Numbered from the stretch's first letter, positions 1 to 9,221 are shown. The stretch is 64,000 bases of DNA from Evansella cellulosilytica DSM 2522 (GCF_000177235.2 NC_014829.1:124001-188000), one strand, 5' to 3'. The notes: a model not told the origin generated them from the letters alone. Numbers and translations: made by a program.

Positions 1-1
1 T

Positions 2-391
2 GTACATGATGGAGCAAGACCATTTATAAAACAACCGATTATCGACGCCCTTGTTGATTCGGTCATGAAAAGGGGAGCGTCTATTGTAGCTACCCCCGTA
101 AAAGATACAGTCAAGCAAGTTTCGAAAGAATATATTCACCATACCGTCGATCGTACAAGCTTGTGGGCTGCACAAACCCCCCAAGCTTTTCGTCATGAGC
201 AAATATTAAGAGCCCATGAACACGCAGTAAAGGTAGGGTATACTGGTACTGATGATGCATCATTGTTAGAGCATAATGGGGAGAAAGTCTATATTGTTCC
301 AGGAGATTATGAGAATATAAAAATAACAACACCTGAAGATTTAATATTTGGAGAAGCTATTATTAAAAGTCGGAAGGAAGGAAATAAATGA
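2..391 (+). CDS. ispD: 2-C-methyl-D-erythritol 4-phosphate cytidylyltransferase, C-terminal part
   Basis: Catalyses CTP + MEP to CDP-ME in the non-mevalonate isoprenoid pathway (cytosol). The 5' end lies outside the window. The open frame runs from base 2 and begins VHDGARPF, a signature of the family, followed by [16 protein letters not shown] and DDASLLE and the C-terminal ITTPEDL block, so the last 129 residues (roughly the second half of a ~230 residue enzyme) are present. Its TGA overlaps the ATG of ispF (ATGA), so the two are translationally coupled and act two steps apart in one pathway. Confidence 0.96.
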   Translation, partial: VHDGARPFIKQPIIDALVDSVMKRGASIVATPVKDTVKQVSKEYIHHTVDRTSLWAAQTPQAFRHEQILRAHEHAVKVGYTGTDDASLLEHNGEKVYIVPGDYENIKITTPEDLIFGEAIIKSRKEGNK

Positions 392-864
392 TAAGAATTG
401 GACAAGGGTTCGATGTACACCAACTAGTAGAAGGACGCCCATTAATTATTGGGGGGATTATTATCCCACATGATAAAGGGCTATTAGGACATTCGGATGC
501 TGACGTTTTATTACATACAATAGCGGACGCTTGCCTTGGAGCAATAGGGGAAGGGGATATAGGAAAACATTTTCCTGATACAGATCCATTATTTAAAGAT
601 GCTGATTCTGCTAAATTACTCGTTCATGTATGGAATTTAGTGAAAGAGAAAGGATACGCGTTAGGTAATTTAGATTGTACCATTATGGCACAAAAGCCTA
701 AAATGGCACCACACATTCAAGCGATGCGAGGTAGGATAGCTGCATTATTAGAAGCGGATGTTTCACAAATTAATGTGAAAGCAACTACGACAGAAAAACT
801 CGGATTTACAGGAAGAGAAGAGGGAATAGCTTCAATGGCTGTCGTTCTCTTAACGAAATCCTAA
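388..864 (+). CDS. ispF: 2-C-methyl-D-erythritol 2,4-cyclodiphosphate synthase
   Basis: Cyclises CDP-ME 2-phosphate to MEcPP with release of CMP; a trimeric, metal-dependent cytosolic enzyme. 158 aa, normal for the family. Metal ligands are visible as Asp9, His11 (GFDVHQL) and His43 (HSDADVLLH); the C-terminal [14 protein letters not shown] block is the family signature. The start is the ATG overlapping the ispD stop, with AAGGAAGG just upstream as ribosome binding site. Confidence 0.97.
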   Translation: MIRIGQGFDVHQLVEGRPLIIGGIIIPHDKGLLGHSDADVLLHTIADACLGAIGEGDIGKHFPDTDPLFKDADSAKLLVHVWNLVKEKGYALGNLDCTIMAQKPKMAPHIQAMRGRIAALLEADVSQINVKATTTEKLGFTGREEGIASMAVVLLTKS

Positions 865-870
865 GAAAGC

Positions 871-901
871 TTGACGCAATGTAGCGACAAAATGTTAATA
901 T
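871..901 (+). promoter_or_regulatory. Candidate sigma-A promoter for gltX
   Basis: TTGACG (871-876) and TAATAT (896-901) are 19 bp apart, with TGT just before the -10 box (extended -10). It lies in the ispF-gltX gap. In B. subtilis gltX heads its own transcript, which supports the placement. The long spacer lowers confidence. Confidence 0.45.
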
Positions 902-954
902 ATGATCAACAAAGAGAATATAAAGAAGAACAAAAGATTGGAAGGTGTCATAAT

Positions 955-2412
955 ATGACTCAACAAGTACGTGTGAGATTTGCTCCAAGTCCGACTGGTC
1001 ATTTACACATCGGAGGGGCACGATCCGCTTTATTTAACTATTTATTTGCAAGAAATCAAAATGGAAAGTTCATTGTTAGAATAGAGGATACAGATCAGGC
1101 AAGAAACGTAGATACTGCTACGGAAAAACTGTTAAACAGTCTTAAATGGCTAGGGATAGAATGGGACGAAAGTGTAGATATTGGTGGGCCACATGCCCCT
1201 TATAAAAGCATGGAGCGTATCGATATTTATAAGAAATATATTGATCAGCTTATTGAAGAAGGAAAAGCGTATTACTGCTATATGACTGAAGAGGAGTTAG
1301 AGGCAGAACGAGAAGAACAACGTGGTCGCGGCGAGACACCAAAATATAGTGGAAGAGATCGGCACTTAACAGCAGAACAAAGGAATGCTTATGAACAAGA
1401 AGGTCGCAAGCCAGTAGTTCGATTTTTAGTGCCTGAAAATAAAACGATTGTCGTTGACGATATCGTTCGCGGGAACGTTACTTTTGACTCCGACGGTATT
1501 GGTGACTTTGTTATTGCTAGAAAGGATGGCATTCCAACTTATAACTTTGCCGTCGTTATTGATGACTATTTGATGGAAATTAGTCATGTCATTAGAGGTG
1601 AAGAACACTTATCTAATTCACCGAGACAAGTACTATTATATGAAGCATTAGGTTGGGAAACTCCTCGCTTTGCTCATGCTTCACTCATTCTTAACGAAGA
1701 TCATAAAAAAATGAGTAAGCGCGATGAGTCTATTATTCAGTTTGTAGAACAATATCGAGATTTAGGATATTTACCAGAAGCGATAGTGAACTTTATTGCT
1801 CTATTAGGATGGTCTCCAGGAGGAGAAGAAGAAATTTTAACGAAGGACCAGTTAGTAAATCAATTTAGCTTAGAGCGGGTAATTAAAGCACCTGCAGTTT
1901 TCGATACGAAAAAGCTAGCTTGGATGAACAATCAGTATATGAAAGAAGCAGACATTGACAAAGTAGTGGAGGTTTCACTGCCACATTTAATACATGCCGG
2001 TAGATTGCCAGAGGACTTAGATGGCGAGGAAAGACAATGGGCTTATGAACTTATAGCACTTCATCAAGAAAAAATGAGCTATGGTGCTGAAATTGTGGAG
2101 TTAACGGAGTTGTTCTTTAAGGAAGAAATCGATTATAATGAAGAAGCAACAGAAGTGTTAGAAGAAGAGCAAGTGAATGAGGTTCTTCAAGCTTTTAAAG
2201 AAAAGTTAACACTTCTAAATGAGTTTTCTGCAGAAGCCATTAAAAAGGCGATGAAAGAAGTGCAAAAGGAAACTGGTCATAAAGGGAAAAAGTTATTTAT
2301 GCCAATTCGTGTAGCTACTACAGGTCAAACGCACGGCCCGGATTTGCCAAAGGCAATTGTACTATTAGGAAAAGAAAAAGTAATTTCAAGAATAACGAGT
2401 ATCATTAAGTAA
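955..2412 (+). CDS. gltX: Glutamyl-tRNA synthetase
   Basis: Class I aminoacyl-tRNA synthetase. In Bacillaceae the enzyme charges tRNA-Glu and also misacylates tRNA-Gln, which GatCAB then amidates. 485 aa. The nucleotide-binding motif [10 protein letters not shown] is near residue 15 and KMSKR is near residue 250; the anticodon-binding helical domain follows. An open frame extends 28 codons upstream to 871, but homology begins at [15 protein letters not shown], and GGAAGGTG precedes that ATG, so 955 is the start. Confidence 0.96.
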   Translation: MTQQVRVRFAPSPTGHLHIGGARSALFNYLFARNQNGKFIVRIEDTDQARNVDTATEKLLNSLKWLGIEWDESVDIGGPHAPYKSMERIDIYKKYIDQLIEEGKAYYCYMTEEELEAEREEQRGRGETPKYSGRDRHLTAEQRNAYEQEGRKPVVRFLVPENKTIVVDDIVRGNVTFDSDGIGDFVIARKDGIPTYNFAVVIDDYLMEISHVIRGEEHLSNSPRQVLLYEALGWETPRFAHASLILNEDHKKMSKRDESIIQFVEQYRDLGYLPEAIVNFIALLGWSPGGEEEILTKDQLVNQFSLERVIKAPAVFDTKKLAWMNNQYMKEADIDKVVEVSLPHLIHAGRLPEDLDGEERQWAYELIALHQEKMSYGAEIVELTELFFKEEIDYNEEATEVLEEEQVNEVLQAFKEKLTLLNEFSAEAIKKAMKEVQKETGHKGKKLFMPIRVATTGQTHGPDLPKAIVLLGKEKVISRITSIIK

Positions 2413-2917
2413 ATATGTTTTATCGATGCTATTTGTAGCGTTCAAAGAGCAAATAAAACGTAATTTTTTAATAAATGAATCAATTTATCATTCACTTTCA
2501 AAAAAAACATCTTATTAAAAAATTTCTTGTAAATTTAACTTTAGTGTTGATTTTCACTTCAGGCTACTCGCTTGCCGCGGGCAAGGCTTCAGCTAATCGG
2601 GGAACCTCACCCCGATGGATCTTCAGCTCTTGCTTTTCCCGCAGGCGTCTCGTATCCTTTCGTTTCAATCAACAATACTTTGAACAAAACGTCATAATTA
2701 TGCTGCTACTGAATTCGACATTTTGGGGAAGTACTCCTCTTGTCATGCTTTTAAACACTTGTCTTGTAATGGGCTATAATTATGAAATTGATTCAAAAAT
2801 TAAGCTCTGCTATAGGCTAGTGTGGATAGCCACGTAAGGTGCGAGGGTCTGCGGCTAGCGAGCATCCTGAAGCAAAAATAAACAAAAAAGTTTAGCATAA
2901 CCTAAAATAAAATACAT
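2413..2917. other. Non-coding interval between gltX and the cysE T-box
   Basis: About 500 bp with no supported gene. It contains the palindromic repeat at 2545-2674. Downstream of that (2675-2917) I see only AT-rich sequence with no homology I recognise. The one open frame through it (2475-2837) is a chance frame across the repeat. Confidence 0.7.
2545..2674. repeat. Palindromic Bacillaceae-type dispersed repeat, about 130 bp
   Basis: Bounded by the inverted 8-mers TGTTGATT (2545-2552) and AATCAACA (2667-2674). Inside are a second imperfect arm pair, TGCCGCGGGCAAG and CTTGCTTTTCCCGCAGGCG, and a perfect central hairpin ATCGGGG/CCCCGAT (2596-2602 and 2610-2616). The GC-rich core is unlike the AT-rich flanks. 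This layout resembles the short palindromic repeats scattered through many Bacillus genomes (from memory). No open reading frame, so it would be non-autonomous. Confidence 0.7.
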
Positions 2918-3162
2918 TAAGAAATCGTTGATAAGGAAAAGTAGAGATTTGTTTTCCTTTTTAGAGAGAGCTGTCATGGCTGAGAGCAGCTTAAGGAGAA
3001 GAATTTCGAAATGCACCTTTGAGACCCTTGCAGAATATTTAGTATGCTAGGGCGTTTAGGAAACGTTACATTCCTAGAGTGGAGCAAACATATTTGCTCA
3101 AGCAGGGTGGAACCACGTGAAAGCGTCTCTGTGTCTATACGGCACAGTGACGCTTTTTTTCT
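2918..3162 (+). promoter_or_regulatory. T-box riboswitch, probably reading tRNA-Cys
   Basis: Stem I landmarks are visible: AGTA at 2940-2943, AGAGAG at 2963-2968 and GGCTGAGAGCAGC from 2979. The likely specifier is TGC (Cys) at 3012-3014. The T-box AGGGTGGAACCACG (3104-3117) is followed by a terminator hairpin, AAGCGTC/GACGCTT plus T-run (3119-3160). Uncharged tRNA-Cys should stabilise the antiterminator and allow cysE-cysS transcription, as known for the B. subtilis gltX-cysES region. The 5' boundary is approximate. Confidence 0.88.
3119..3162 (+). terminator. T-box attenuator terminator
   Basis: Stem AAAGCGTC paired with GACGCTTT, inner pairing CTGTG/CACAG, then a T-rich tail. It is the default-off state of the T-box leader. 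Confidence 0.85.
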
Positions 3163-3356
3163 TGTCTATGAAAAACCTTGCTGTAGAAATGGATAGTCTC
3201 TTTCTGGGGGCATTATCACTTCAACAAAGTTTTTAGTAAAAAAGAACGGGAATAGAAAAATTACTACCATCAAGGCCGGTTTGGTTTTATTGGAAAGGGT
3301 TTAAAACTGTAATAAATCAGTATTAATACTCTTTTCAAATTGGAAGGGGGGGCAAC

Positions 3357-4004
3357 ATGTTTAAAACATTAAAGAATGATATAGACGTTGTATTAGAAAG
3401 GGATCCAGCTGCACGAAATAGGTTAGAAGTTTTCATTAATTATTCTGGTGTTCACGCTATATGGAATCATCGATTTGCACATTGGTTATGGAAAAAAAGG
3501 TTGTATTTTATTGCTAGGTTTATTTCACAAGTAAGTCGATTTATTACAGGTATTGAAATTCATCCGGGTGCTAAAATTGGCCAACGCTTGTTTATAGATC
3601 ATGGCATGGGTGTTGTCATAGGGGAAACTTGTGAAATTGGGGACAACGTTACTATTTTTCAAGGAGTAACGTTAGGTGGTACAGGAAAGGAAAAAGGGAA
3701 GCGCCACCCGACATTAGAGGATGATGTACTTATTGCAACAGGTGCTAAAGTGTTAGGTTCTATGAGAATTGGAAAAGGAGCAAGGATTGGAGCTGGAGCG
3801 GTCGTGCTAAAAGAAGTGCCACCTAATTCAACAGTTGTAGGTATTCCAGGAAGAGTAGTGATACAGGATGGCGTTAAAGTTAGTCACGACTTAGATCACA
3901 TTAACTTACCAGATCCAATTTCAGATAAGTTTAAAGAGTTGGAAGTAGAAATTCTTGAATTGAAAAAAGAGTTAACCGAGCTAAAAAGAGAAAAAGTCAA
4001 CTAG
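3357..4004 (+). CDS. cysE: Serine O-acetyltransferase
   Basis: Transfers acetyl from acetyl-CoA to L-serine, the first step of cysteine synthesis. 215 aa. An N-terminal helical region is followed by left-handed beta-helix hexapeptide repeats ([16 protein letters not shown] onward). The catalytic histidines are those in DHGMG and KRHPT. ATG follows a GGAAGGGGGG binding site. A 190 nt leader separates it from the T-box terminator, and cysS follows 26 nt downstream, so both answer to cysteinyl-tRNA supply. Confidence 0.97.
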   Translation: MFKTLKNDIDVVLERDPAARNRLEVFINYSGVHAIWNHRFAHWLWKKRLYFIARFISQVSRFITGIEIHPGAKIGQRLFIDHGMGVVIGETCEIGDNVTIFQGVTLGGTGKEKGKRHPTLEDDVLIATGAKVLGSMRIGKGARIGAGAVVLKEVPPNSTVVGIPGRVVIQDGVKVSHDLDHINLPDPISDKFKELEVEILELKKELTELKREKVN

Positions 4005-4030
4005 AGAAGAACGTATTAGGAGGATTGAAG

Positions 4031-5431
4031 ATGACTATTCAAGTTTATAATACATTAAGTCGTAAAGTAGAACCTTTTCAGCCGATAGAGGAAGGTAAAG
4101 TAAGCATGTATGTATGTGGTCCTACAGTATATAATTACATTCATATCGGTAATGCAAGGCCAGCTGTCGTATTTGATATGGTTAGAAGGTACCTTCAGTA
4201 CAGAGGATACGAAGTGCAATATATCTCTAATTTTACAGATGTTGATGATAAAATCATTAAAGCTGCTGAGGAAATGGGAGAAGATGTACCGACTATTGCT
4301 GAAAGGTTTATTGAAGCATATTTTGAAGATACAGCAGCATTAGGTGTGCAAAAAGCAGATAAGCATCCACGAGTGACAGAAACGATGCCTGAAATTATTG
4401 ATTTTATTGCACGTCTTATAGAGAAAGGCTATGCATATGAATCGCAGGGTGATGTTTACTTTCGTACGAGGAAATTTGATGGATATGGAAAGCTCTCTCA
4501 CCAATCTATTGATGACTTGAAATTAGGATCGCGTATTGAAGTTGGTGATAAAAAAGAGGATCCGCTTGACTTTGTACTTTGGAAAAGTGCAAAAGAAGGA
4601 GAAATATATTGGGATAGTCCATGGGGGAACGGGCGACCTGGGTGGCATATTGAATGCTCTGCCATGGTAAAAAAATATTTGGGGGATACGATCGACATCC
4701 ATGCGGGTGGTCAAGACTTGTCTTTCCCACACCATGAAAACGAAATTGCCCAATCAGAAAGCTTAAATGGAAAGAAAATGGCTAATTATTGGATTCATAA
4801 TGGCTATATTAACATTGATAACGAAAAGATGTCTAAATCACTAGGCAACTTTATACTCGTCCATGACATTATAAAAAAATATGACCCGGAAGTTGTTCGC
4901 TTTTTTATCGTCAATGCACATTATAGAAGTCCAATTAATTTTAGCGATGAGCAATTAACTAGTGCGAAAAGCGGATTAGAGCGTATAAAAACGACTTATT
5001 TAAATGTAAAACATCGTTTAAGTGAAACAGCCAATTTAGGAGAAGATGTAGAAAAGTGGACGAAGGATATGGGGGTTATTCATACACGCTTTTTAGAAGC
5101 GATGGATGATGATTTTAATAGTGCCAATGCGGTAGCGGCAATGTTTGACTTAATTAAGCTCGGTAACCTTTATTTAAGGGAAGACCATACGAATAAACGA
5201 GTACTTGAGTATTTTATAAAGCAGCTTGATGATATGTCCTATGTTTTAGGATTAACGTTAAATAAAAAAGAAGAAATTCTTGATGAAGAAATAGAAGTTT
5301 TAATACAAGAAAGAATAGATGCAAGAAAAAACCGTAACTTTGCTAGAGCAGATGAAATACGTGACTTATTAAAAGAGCAAAACATTATCCTTGAAGATAC
5401 ACCTCAAGGAACAAGATGGAAAAGGGCGTGA
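4031..5431 (+). CDS. cysS: Cysteinyl-tRNA synthetase
   Basis: Class I synthetase charging tRNA-Cys. 466 aa, as in B. subtilis. Zinc and cysteine-sensing residues are seen as [15 protein letters not shown] and the HHENE block; the HIGH-type motif is HIGN and the KMSKS motif is [14 protein letters not shown] at 4018-4023 is 7 nt before ATG 4031. An in-frame TTG at 4025 sits too close to that site, so 4031 is used. It is co-transcribed with cysE under the T-box. Confidence 0.97.
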   Translation: MTIQVYNTLSRKVEPFQPIEEGKVSMYVCGPTVYNYIHIGNARPAVVFDMVRRYLQYRGYEVQYISNFTDVDDKIIKAAEEMGEDVPTIAERFIEAYFEDTAALGVQKADKHPRVTETMPEIIDFIARLIEKGYAYESQGDVYFRTRKFDGYGKLSHQSIDDLKLGSRIEVGDKKEDPLDFVLWKSAKEGEIYWDSPWGNGRPGWHIECSAMVKKYLGDTIDIHAGGQDLSFPHHENEIAQSESLNGKKMANYWIHNGYINIDNEKMSKSLGNFILVHDIIKKYDPEVVRFFIVNAHYRSPINFSDEQLTSAKSGLERIKTTYLNVKHRLSETANLGEDVEKWTKDMGVIHTRFLEAMDDDFNSANAVAAMFDLIKLGNLYLREDHTNKRVLEYFIKQLDDMSYVLGLTLNKKEEILDEEIEVLIQERIDARKNRNFARADEIRDLLKEQNIILEDTPQGTRWKRA

Positions 5432-5437
5432 CGAATC

Positions 5438-5857
5438 GTGAAATTAAATGACATCGTTACAGAGCCCGAACAAATTAATGCATTAGCGCTTGCATACATG
5501 GGAGATGCGGTACTGGAGACTTATGTCCGGTACCGCTTAATAGCGAAAGGTCAGGTTAGACCGAATAAGCTTCACCGCGAGGGAACAAAATATGTATCAG
5601 CAAAGGCGCAAGCAAAGGTGCTACACACTTTCTTTGAGAAAAATTTGTTAACAGATGAGGAAAAGAGTGTAGCGTTACGAGGGCGTAATGCAAAATCTGG
5701 AACAGTGCCGAAAAATACAGATCATGCAACGTATCGTTATAGTACTGCATTTGAAGCGCTGATCGGTTTTCTGTATTTGACAAATAAGCTAGCGCGTTTA
5801 GATGAGCTTATTGGACAAGCATTTCACATTGTAGAAGGAAAGGAGGGAGAAGGATGA
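5438..5857 (+). CDS. mrnC: Mini-ribonuclease III
   Basis: Matures the 3' and 5' ends of 23S rRNA in Firmicutes as a homodimer. 139 aa, consisting only of an RNase III catalytic domain without a dsRNA-binding domain. The signature [10 protein letters not shown] carries the catalytic aspartate; the KSGTVPKN and [10 protein letters not shown] blocks complete the domain. Starts at GTG 6 nt after cysS and its stop overlaps the rlmB ATG, so it is part of the same operon. Confidence 0.93.
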   Translation: MKLNDIVTEPEQINALALAYMGDAVLETYVRYRLIAKGQVRPNKLHREGTKYVSAKAQAKVLHTFFEKNLLTDEEKSVALRGRNAKSGTVPKNTDHATYRYSTAFEALIGFLYLTNKLARLDELIGQAFHIVEGKEGEG

Positions 5858-6612
5858 GTCAGGAGTTAGAATACATTTTTGGAAAAAATCCCGTCTTAGA
5901 AGCACTGAGAGGAAAGCGTCCAATCAATAAAATTTGGATTGCGGAAGGATCGCTTCGAGGGCCGATGATTCAAGTACTGGAATTATCAAAAGAGAAGAAA
6001 ATAAACACACAAATTGTTCCTAAGAAAAAATTAGACCAAATGGTTCCTAAAGATCAACAGCATCAAGGGGTTATTGCTCAGGTGGCAGCATATGAATTTC
6101 AGGAAATCGATGTATTGTTTGAAAGAGCAAGACAAAAAAACGAGCAACCATTTTTCTTGCTTTTGGACGAGCTAGAAGATCCGCACAACTTAGGTTCCAT
6201 TTTAAGGACTGCCGATGCCGTTGGTGCCCATGGAATTATTGTTCCGAAAAGGAGATCAGTTGGCTTAACATACACTGTAGCTAAAGCATCTGCAGGTGCA
6301 ATAGAGCATGTACCTGTAACTAGAGTAACGAACTTAGCAAGAACAATGGACGAATTAAAAAAAGAAGGCCTTTGGTTTGTCGGTACCGATGCTAAAGGAG
6401 AGCAAGATTATCGAGAGGTTGACTTGGACATGCCAGTCGTTTTAGTAATCGGTAGTGAAGGAAGAGGGATAAGCCGATTAGTGAAAGAAAAGTGTGATTT
6501 CCTAGTGCAAATTCCATTAGCTGGCAAAGTAACGTCATTAAATGCGTCAGTAGCGGCTAGTCTACTCATGTACGAAGTATATAGACGAAGATTTCCGCAA
6601 GGTTTGAAGTAG
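5854..6612 (+). CDS. rlmB: 23S rRNA (guanosine-2'-O-)-methyltransferase, TrmH/SPOUT family
   Basis: SAM-dependent 2'-O-methyltransferase with a deep trefoil knot fold. 252 aa. An N-terminal substrate-binding domain (about residues 1-80) begins with [14 protein letters not shown] motifs are [26 protein letters not shown] and [20 protein letters not shown] overlaps the mrnC stop and is preceded by GGAGGGAGAAGG. The target may be G2251 as in E. coli RlmB; the exact site in this organism is inferred. Confidence 0.92.
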   Translation: MSQELEYIFGKNPVLEALRGKRPINKIWIAEGSLRGPMIQVLELSKEKKINTQIVPKKKLDQMVPKDQQHQGVIAQVAAYEFQEIDVLFERARQKNEQPFFLLLDELEDPHNLGSILRTADAVGAHGIIVPKRRSVGLTYTVAKASAGAIEHVPVTRVTNLARTMDELKKEGLWFVGTDAKGEQDYREVDLDMPVVLVIGSEGRGISRLVKEKCDFLVQIPLAGKVTSLNASVAASLLMYEVYRRRFPQGLK

Positions 6613-6613
6613 C

Positions 6614-7126
6614 ATGAGACGCGTTTTATTAGTGGATGGCTATAATATGATTGGTGATTGGCCAGAGTTAAAAGACCTTCAATTAACAGATTTAGAAGGA
6701 GCTCGAGATAAACTGATTGAGCACATGGCCGAGTACCAAGCATATACGGGAATAGAGGTCACAGTGATTTTCGATGCGCATATGGTACCTGGTCTTGGCA
6801 AAAAATATCAGAACTATCGCATCAATATTATTTATACACGTGAGAAAGAAACGGCTGATGAGCGGATAGAAAAGTTAGTTAAAGAATTAAAAAGAGTAGA
6901 TACACAAATTTATGTGGCAACTTCTGACTTTGTTGAACAACGAGTTATTTTTGCGAGCGGTGCTTTTAGGAAGTCTGCAAGAGAGTTGAGAACTGAAGTA
7001 CTTTCAATTGAAAAAGGAATTGAAAAAGAAGTTGAGAAACGGAAACAAAAAAGAGCAAAAACAAAGCTGCCAATAACAGACGAGATGGCAGAGTTATTTG
7101 AAAAATGGCGTCGAGGTGAGAAGTGA
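6614..7126 (+). CDS. rae1: Ribosome-dependent mRNA endonuclease Rae1 (YacP), NYN domain
   Basis: 170 aa NYN/PIN-like nuclease. In B. subtilis, Rae1 cleaves mRNA in the ribosomal A site. Acidic metal-binding residues are visible in LLVDGYNMIGDW, in VIFDAHMV and in IYVATSDFVEQ; the C-terminus is a basic helix (EKRKQKRAKTKLP). It starts one base after the rlmB stop, as in B. subtilis, so the cysE to rae1 genes form one operon devoted to tRNA charging and RNA processing. Confidence 0.92.
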   Translation: MRRVLLVDGYNMIGDWPELKDLQLTDLEGARDKLIEHMAEYQAYTGIEVTVIFDAHMVPGLGKKYQNYRINIIYTREKETADERIEKLVKELKRVDTQIYVATSDFVEQRVIFASGAFRKSARELRTEVLSIEKGIEKEVEKRKQKRAKTKLPITDEMAELFEKWRRGEK

Positions 7127-7131
7127 GAACC

Positions 7132-7161
7132 TTGACGCTTTTGTTTTTTTTCCTGTATACT
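7132..7161 (+). promoter_or_regulatory. Sigma-A promoter of sigH
   Basis: TTGACG (7132-7137) and TATACT (7156-7161) are 18 bp apart and end about 100 bp before sigH. In B. subtilis sigH is read by sigma-A and repressed by AbrB; no AbrB site can be recognised reliably by eye. Confidence 0.65.
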
Positions 7162-7258
7162 ATTTCTATATTTAGACAATTCTTTTTGTTTAAAAAGGTC
7201 GTAATATATCCAAAATAATACTTTTTTAAACAAAATAAGATTGGGCGGAGGGATCGCG

Positions 7259-7912
7259 GTGGCTTTAAATATCATCGAGAATGGACTGCAAGCCAATTAT
7301 GATGAAATAGAAGACGAAAGCCTCGTGGAATACGTGCGCGAAGGAGATAGCTCTGCATTAGAGTACTTAATCAATAAGTACAAAAATTTCGTGAGGGCAA
7401 AAGCAAGGTCCTACTTTTTAATTGGAGCTGATCATGAGGATATCGTCCAAGAAGGAATGATTGGGTTATACAAAGCAATTCGTGACTTTAAAGGAGACAA
7501 GCTTTCTTCTTTTAAAGCGTTTGCGGAGCTCTGTATTACTAGACAGATTATTACCGCGATCAAAACAGCAACAAGACAAAAGCATATCCCGTTAAATTCT
7601 TACGTTTCATTAGATAAGCCGATATATGATGAAGAGTCAGATCGAACCCTTCTTGATGTTATTGTTGGCTCTAAAATAAGCGATCCAGAAGAATTGTTAA
7701 TAAATAGGGAAGAATTTGATGATATTGAATTAAAAATGAGTGAAATATTGAGTGACCTTGAGCGGAAGGTACTCATGCAATACTTAGATGGACGAAGTTA
7801 CCAAGAAATCTCTGTAGATTTAAAAAGGCACGTGAAATCAATTGACAATGCACTTCAAAGGGTGAAAAGAAAGCTCGAAAGATATGTAGAACTCAAAGGT
7901 GTAAAGCTATAA
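7259..7912 (+). CDS. sigH: RNA polymerase sigma-H factor (transition and sporulation sigma)
   Basis: Sigma-70 family factor directing post-exponential and early sporulation genes. 217 aa. Region 2 is FVRAKARSYF through GLYKAIRDF and region 4.2 is SYQEISVDLKRHVKSIDNA. The first ~25 residues diverge from the B. subtilis protein and the rest is close. GGCGGAGGG precedes GTG 7259 by about 8 nt; the in-frame TTG at 7241 lies within that binding site and is rejected. Confidence 0.95.
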   Translation: MALNIIENGLQANYDEIEDESLVEYVREGDSSALEYLINKYKNFVRAKARSYFLIGADHEDIVQEGMIGLYKAIRDFKGDKLSSFKAFAELCITRQIITAIKTATRQKHIPLNSYVSLDKPIYDEESDRTLLDVIVGSKISDPEELLINREEFDDIELKMSEILSDLERKVLMQYLDGRSYQEISVDLKRHVKSIDNALQRVKRKLERYVELKGVKL

Positions 7913-7920
7913 AACTTGGA

Positions 7921-8011
7921 AATTAAATTTTTCCGCCAAGTGCACTTTCGAGAAGAGCAATCACTAGCACTTTAAGAGATACGGCGAAATTCAAACACTT
8001 TAAAGAAAGAC
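7921..8011 (-). repeat. Dispersed repeat copy downstream of sigH
   Basis: Aligns over about 90 bp with 31913-32003: shared blocks are CGAGAAGAG (7949-7957), CTTTAAGAG (7970-7978) and TACGGCGAAATTC (7980-7992). The ends TTTCCGCC and GGCGAAAT can pair, so the unit could fold. Both copies sit after a gene and immediately before an intrinsic terminator. Orientation is given to match the copy at 31859-32003, whose other half resembles the tRNA-cluster units. Confidence 0.6.
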
Positions 8012-8048
8012 GTTAATAGCAGCTTCGTGAAGCTGTTATTACGTTTTT
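8011..8048 (+). terminator. Intrinsic terminator after sigH
   Basis: CGTTAATAGCAGCTT paired with AAGCTGTTATTACG around a CGTG loop, followed by TTTTTCTT. Confidence 0.85.
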
Positions 8049-8117
8049 CTTATATTTTAATAAATTTTACTTATGAAATGATAAAAATTAGTCGACAATG
8101 AAGAGTGCTAGGAGAGA

Positions 8118-8146
8118 TTGACTAAAGCTTGTCCCTGTGATAAGTT
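8118..8146 (+). promoter_or_regulatory. Candidate promoter of rpmG-secE-nusG
   Basis: TTGACT (8118-8123), 17 bp, TAAGTT (8141-8146) with TGA directly before the -10 (extended -10 type). It lies after the sigH terminator and before rpmG, where a start is needed. Confidence 0.5.
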
Positions 8147-8192
8147 TTAACAGTGTGTATGATAACATCGTAAGCAAAAAGGAGTTAAGGCG

Positions 8193-8342
8193 ATGTCGCA
8201 AAAAATAGTATTGGCTTGTGATATTTGCAAGTCAAGAAATTATACAACGAATAAAACAGAGCAAGAGCGGACAAACCGTCTTCAAATAAACAAATATTGT
8301 AAAACTTGCGGTATTCATACAATGCATGTTGAAACAAAGTAA
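8193..8342 (+). CDS. rpmGB: 50S ribosomal protein L33, zinc-type
   Basis: 49 aa small-subunit-size protein of the large ribosomal subunit. Two CxxC pairs, CDIC and CKTC, make a zinc ribbon, so this is the zinc-dependent (C+) paralogue. AAGGAG lies 6-7 nt before the ATG. In B. subtilis rpmGB likewise stands directly before secE. The encoded length is normal for L33. Confidence 0.93.
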   Translation: MSQKIVLACDICKSRNYTTNKTEQERTNRLQINKYCKTCGIHTMHVETK

Positions 8343-8372
8343 AAACAAATATGAGAGTCGGGGGTGGCGTTC

Positions 8373-8552
8373 GTGGGCGCAACTAAGTTTTTAAAAGACG
8401 TTTCTACTGAAATGAAGCGTGTATCATGGCCTAAACGAAAAGAATTAGTGAGATATACAGGTGTTGTAATTGCAACGGTCGCGTTCGTAGCTGTATACTT
8501 TGCTATAACAGATTTTGGTATTTCTGAATTAATTCGCGCAATCTTAAATTAA
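8373..8552 (+). CDS. secE: Preprotein translocase subunit SecE
   Basis: 59 aa, single-spanning subunit of the SecYEG channel. An amphipathic helix (KFLKDVSTEMKRVSWPKRKEL) with the conserved VSWP is followed by one membrane segment (about residues 29-48). The GGGGG site at 8360-8364 is 8 nt before GTG 8373, which gives exactly the B. subtilis length; the in-frame GTG at 8364 lies within the binding site and is not used. Confidence 0.92.
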   Translation: MGATKFLKDVSTEMKRVSWPKRKELVRYTGVVIATVAFVAVYFAITDFGISELIRAILN

Positions 8553-8580
8553 TTTTTGTGTAGAAAATAGGTTTTGCTAG

Positions 8581-8611
8581 AGGAGGGAAGGACAACTTGT
8601 CCCGATTGTAA
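8581..8611 (+). other. Possible four-codon leader peptide coupled to nusG
   Basis: The strong site AGGAGG (8581-8586) is 24 nt from the nusG ATG, too far for direct use. It is 10 nt from TTG 8597, which opens a frame TTG-TCC-CGA-TTG-TAA whose TAA (8609-8611) shares its last base with the nusG ATG (TAATG). This could be a minimal upstream frame that delivers ribosomes by termination-reinitiation. Inference only. Confidence 0.4.
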
Positions 8612-9144
8612 TGGAAAAGAATTGGTACGTCGTTCACACATATTCAGGATATGAGAATAAAGTGAAGACAAATTTGGAAAAACGTTTGGAATCAATGGAC
8701 ATGTCAGACAAGATCTTTCGTGTACTTGTTCCAGTTGAAGAAGAAACAGAAGTGAAAAATGGTAAAAGTAAGCAAGTAACAAAAAAAGTTTTTCCAGGAT
8801 ATGTCATTGTGGAAATGATTATGACAGATGATTCTTGGTATGTAGTTAGAAACACACCTGGTGTTACAGGATTTGTTGGATCAGCAGGTGCAGGTTCAAA
8901 GCCTACTCCTTTATTACCGGAGGAAGTGGAAGGCATCCTTCGTCAAATGGGTGTAGAAGAACCGAAAGCAGATATTGATTTTGAATTGAAAGAATCTGTC
9001 AAAGTCAAAGAAGGACCATTCGCTAATTTCATTGGGACGGTTGAAGATATACATGCTGACAAACAGAAGCTTAAGGTGCATGTAAACATGTTTGGACGCG
9101 AAACTCCTGTGGAACTAGACTTTACTCAAGTAGAAAAATTATAA
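8611..9144 (+). CDS. nusG: Transcription elongation/termination factor NusG
   Basis: 177 aa, as in B. subtilis. An N-terminal NGN domain (MEKNWYVVHTYSGYENKV to about residue 115) binds the polymerase clamp; a C-terminal KOW domain (from VKVKEGPFANFIG) links to ribosomes or Rho. In Firmicutes NusG also promotes sequence-specific pausing. The ATG is fixed by homology although its nearest strong ribosome binding site is unusually distant (see leader-peptide entry). Follows secE, the canonical pair. Confidence 0.96.
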   Translation: MEKNWYVVHTYSGYENKVKTNLEKRLESMDMSDKIFRVLVPVEEETEVKNGKSKQVTKKVFPGYVIVEMIMTDDSWYVVRNTPGVTGFVGSAGAGSKPTPLLPEEVEGILRQMGVEEPKADIDFELKESVKVKEGPFANFIGTVEDIHADKQKLKVHVNMFGRETPVELDFTQVEKL

Positions 9145-9194
9145 ATTTACTTGCTATCTCATGTTTGAAGTGATAAAATCTTAATGTTGTTTAT

Positions 9195-9221
9195 GAACGT
9201 GAACATCCGTTCACGTTTTTT
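9195..9221 (+). terminator. Intrinsic terminator between nusG and rplK
   Basis: AACGTGAAC (9196-9204), loop ATCC, GTTCACGTT (9209-9217), then T-run. Separates the secE-nusG transcript from the rplK operon, at least in part. Confidence 0.85.

Noticed and set aside
2475-2837. 120-codon open frame between gltX and the T-box
   Set aside because: It runs straight through the palindromic repeat, has no ribosome binding site and no protein-like composition. Chance frame.
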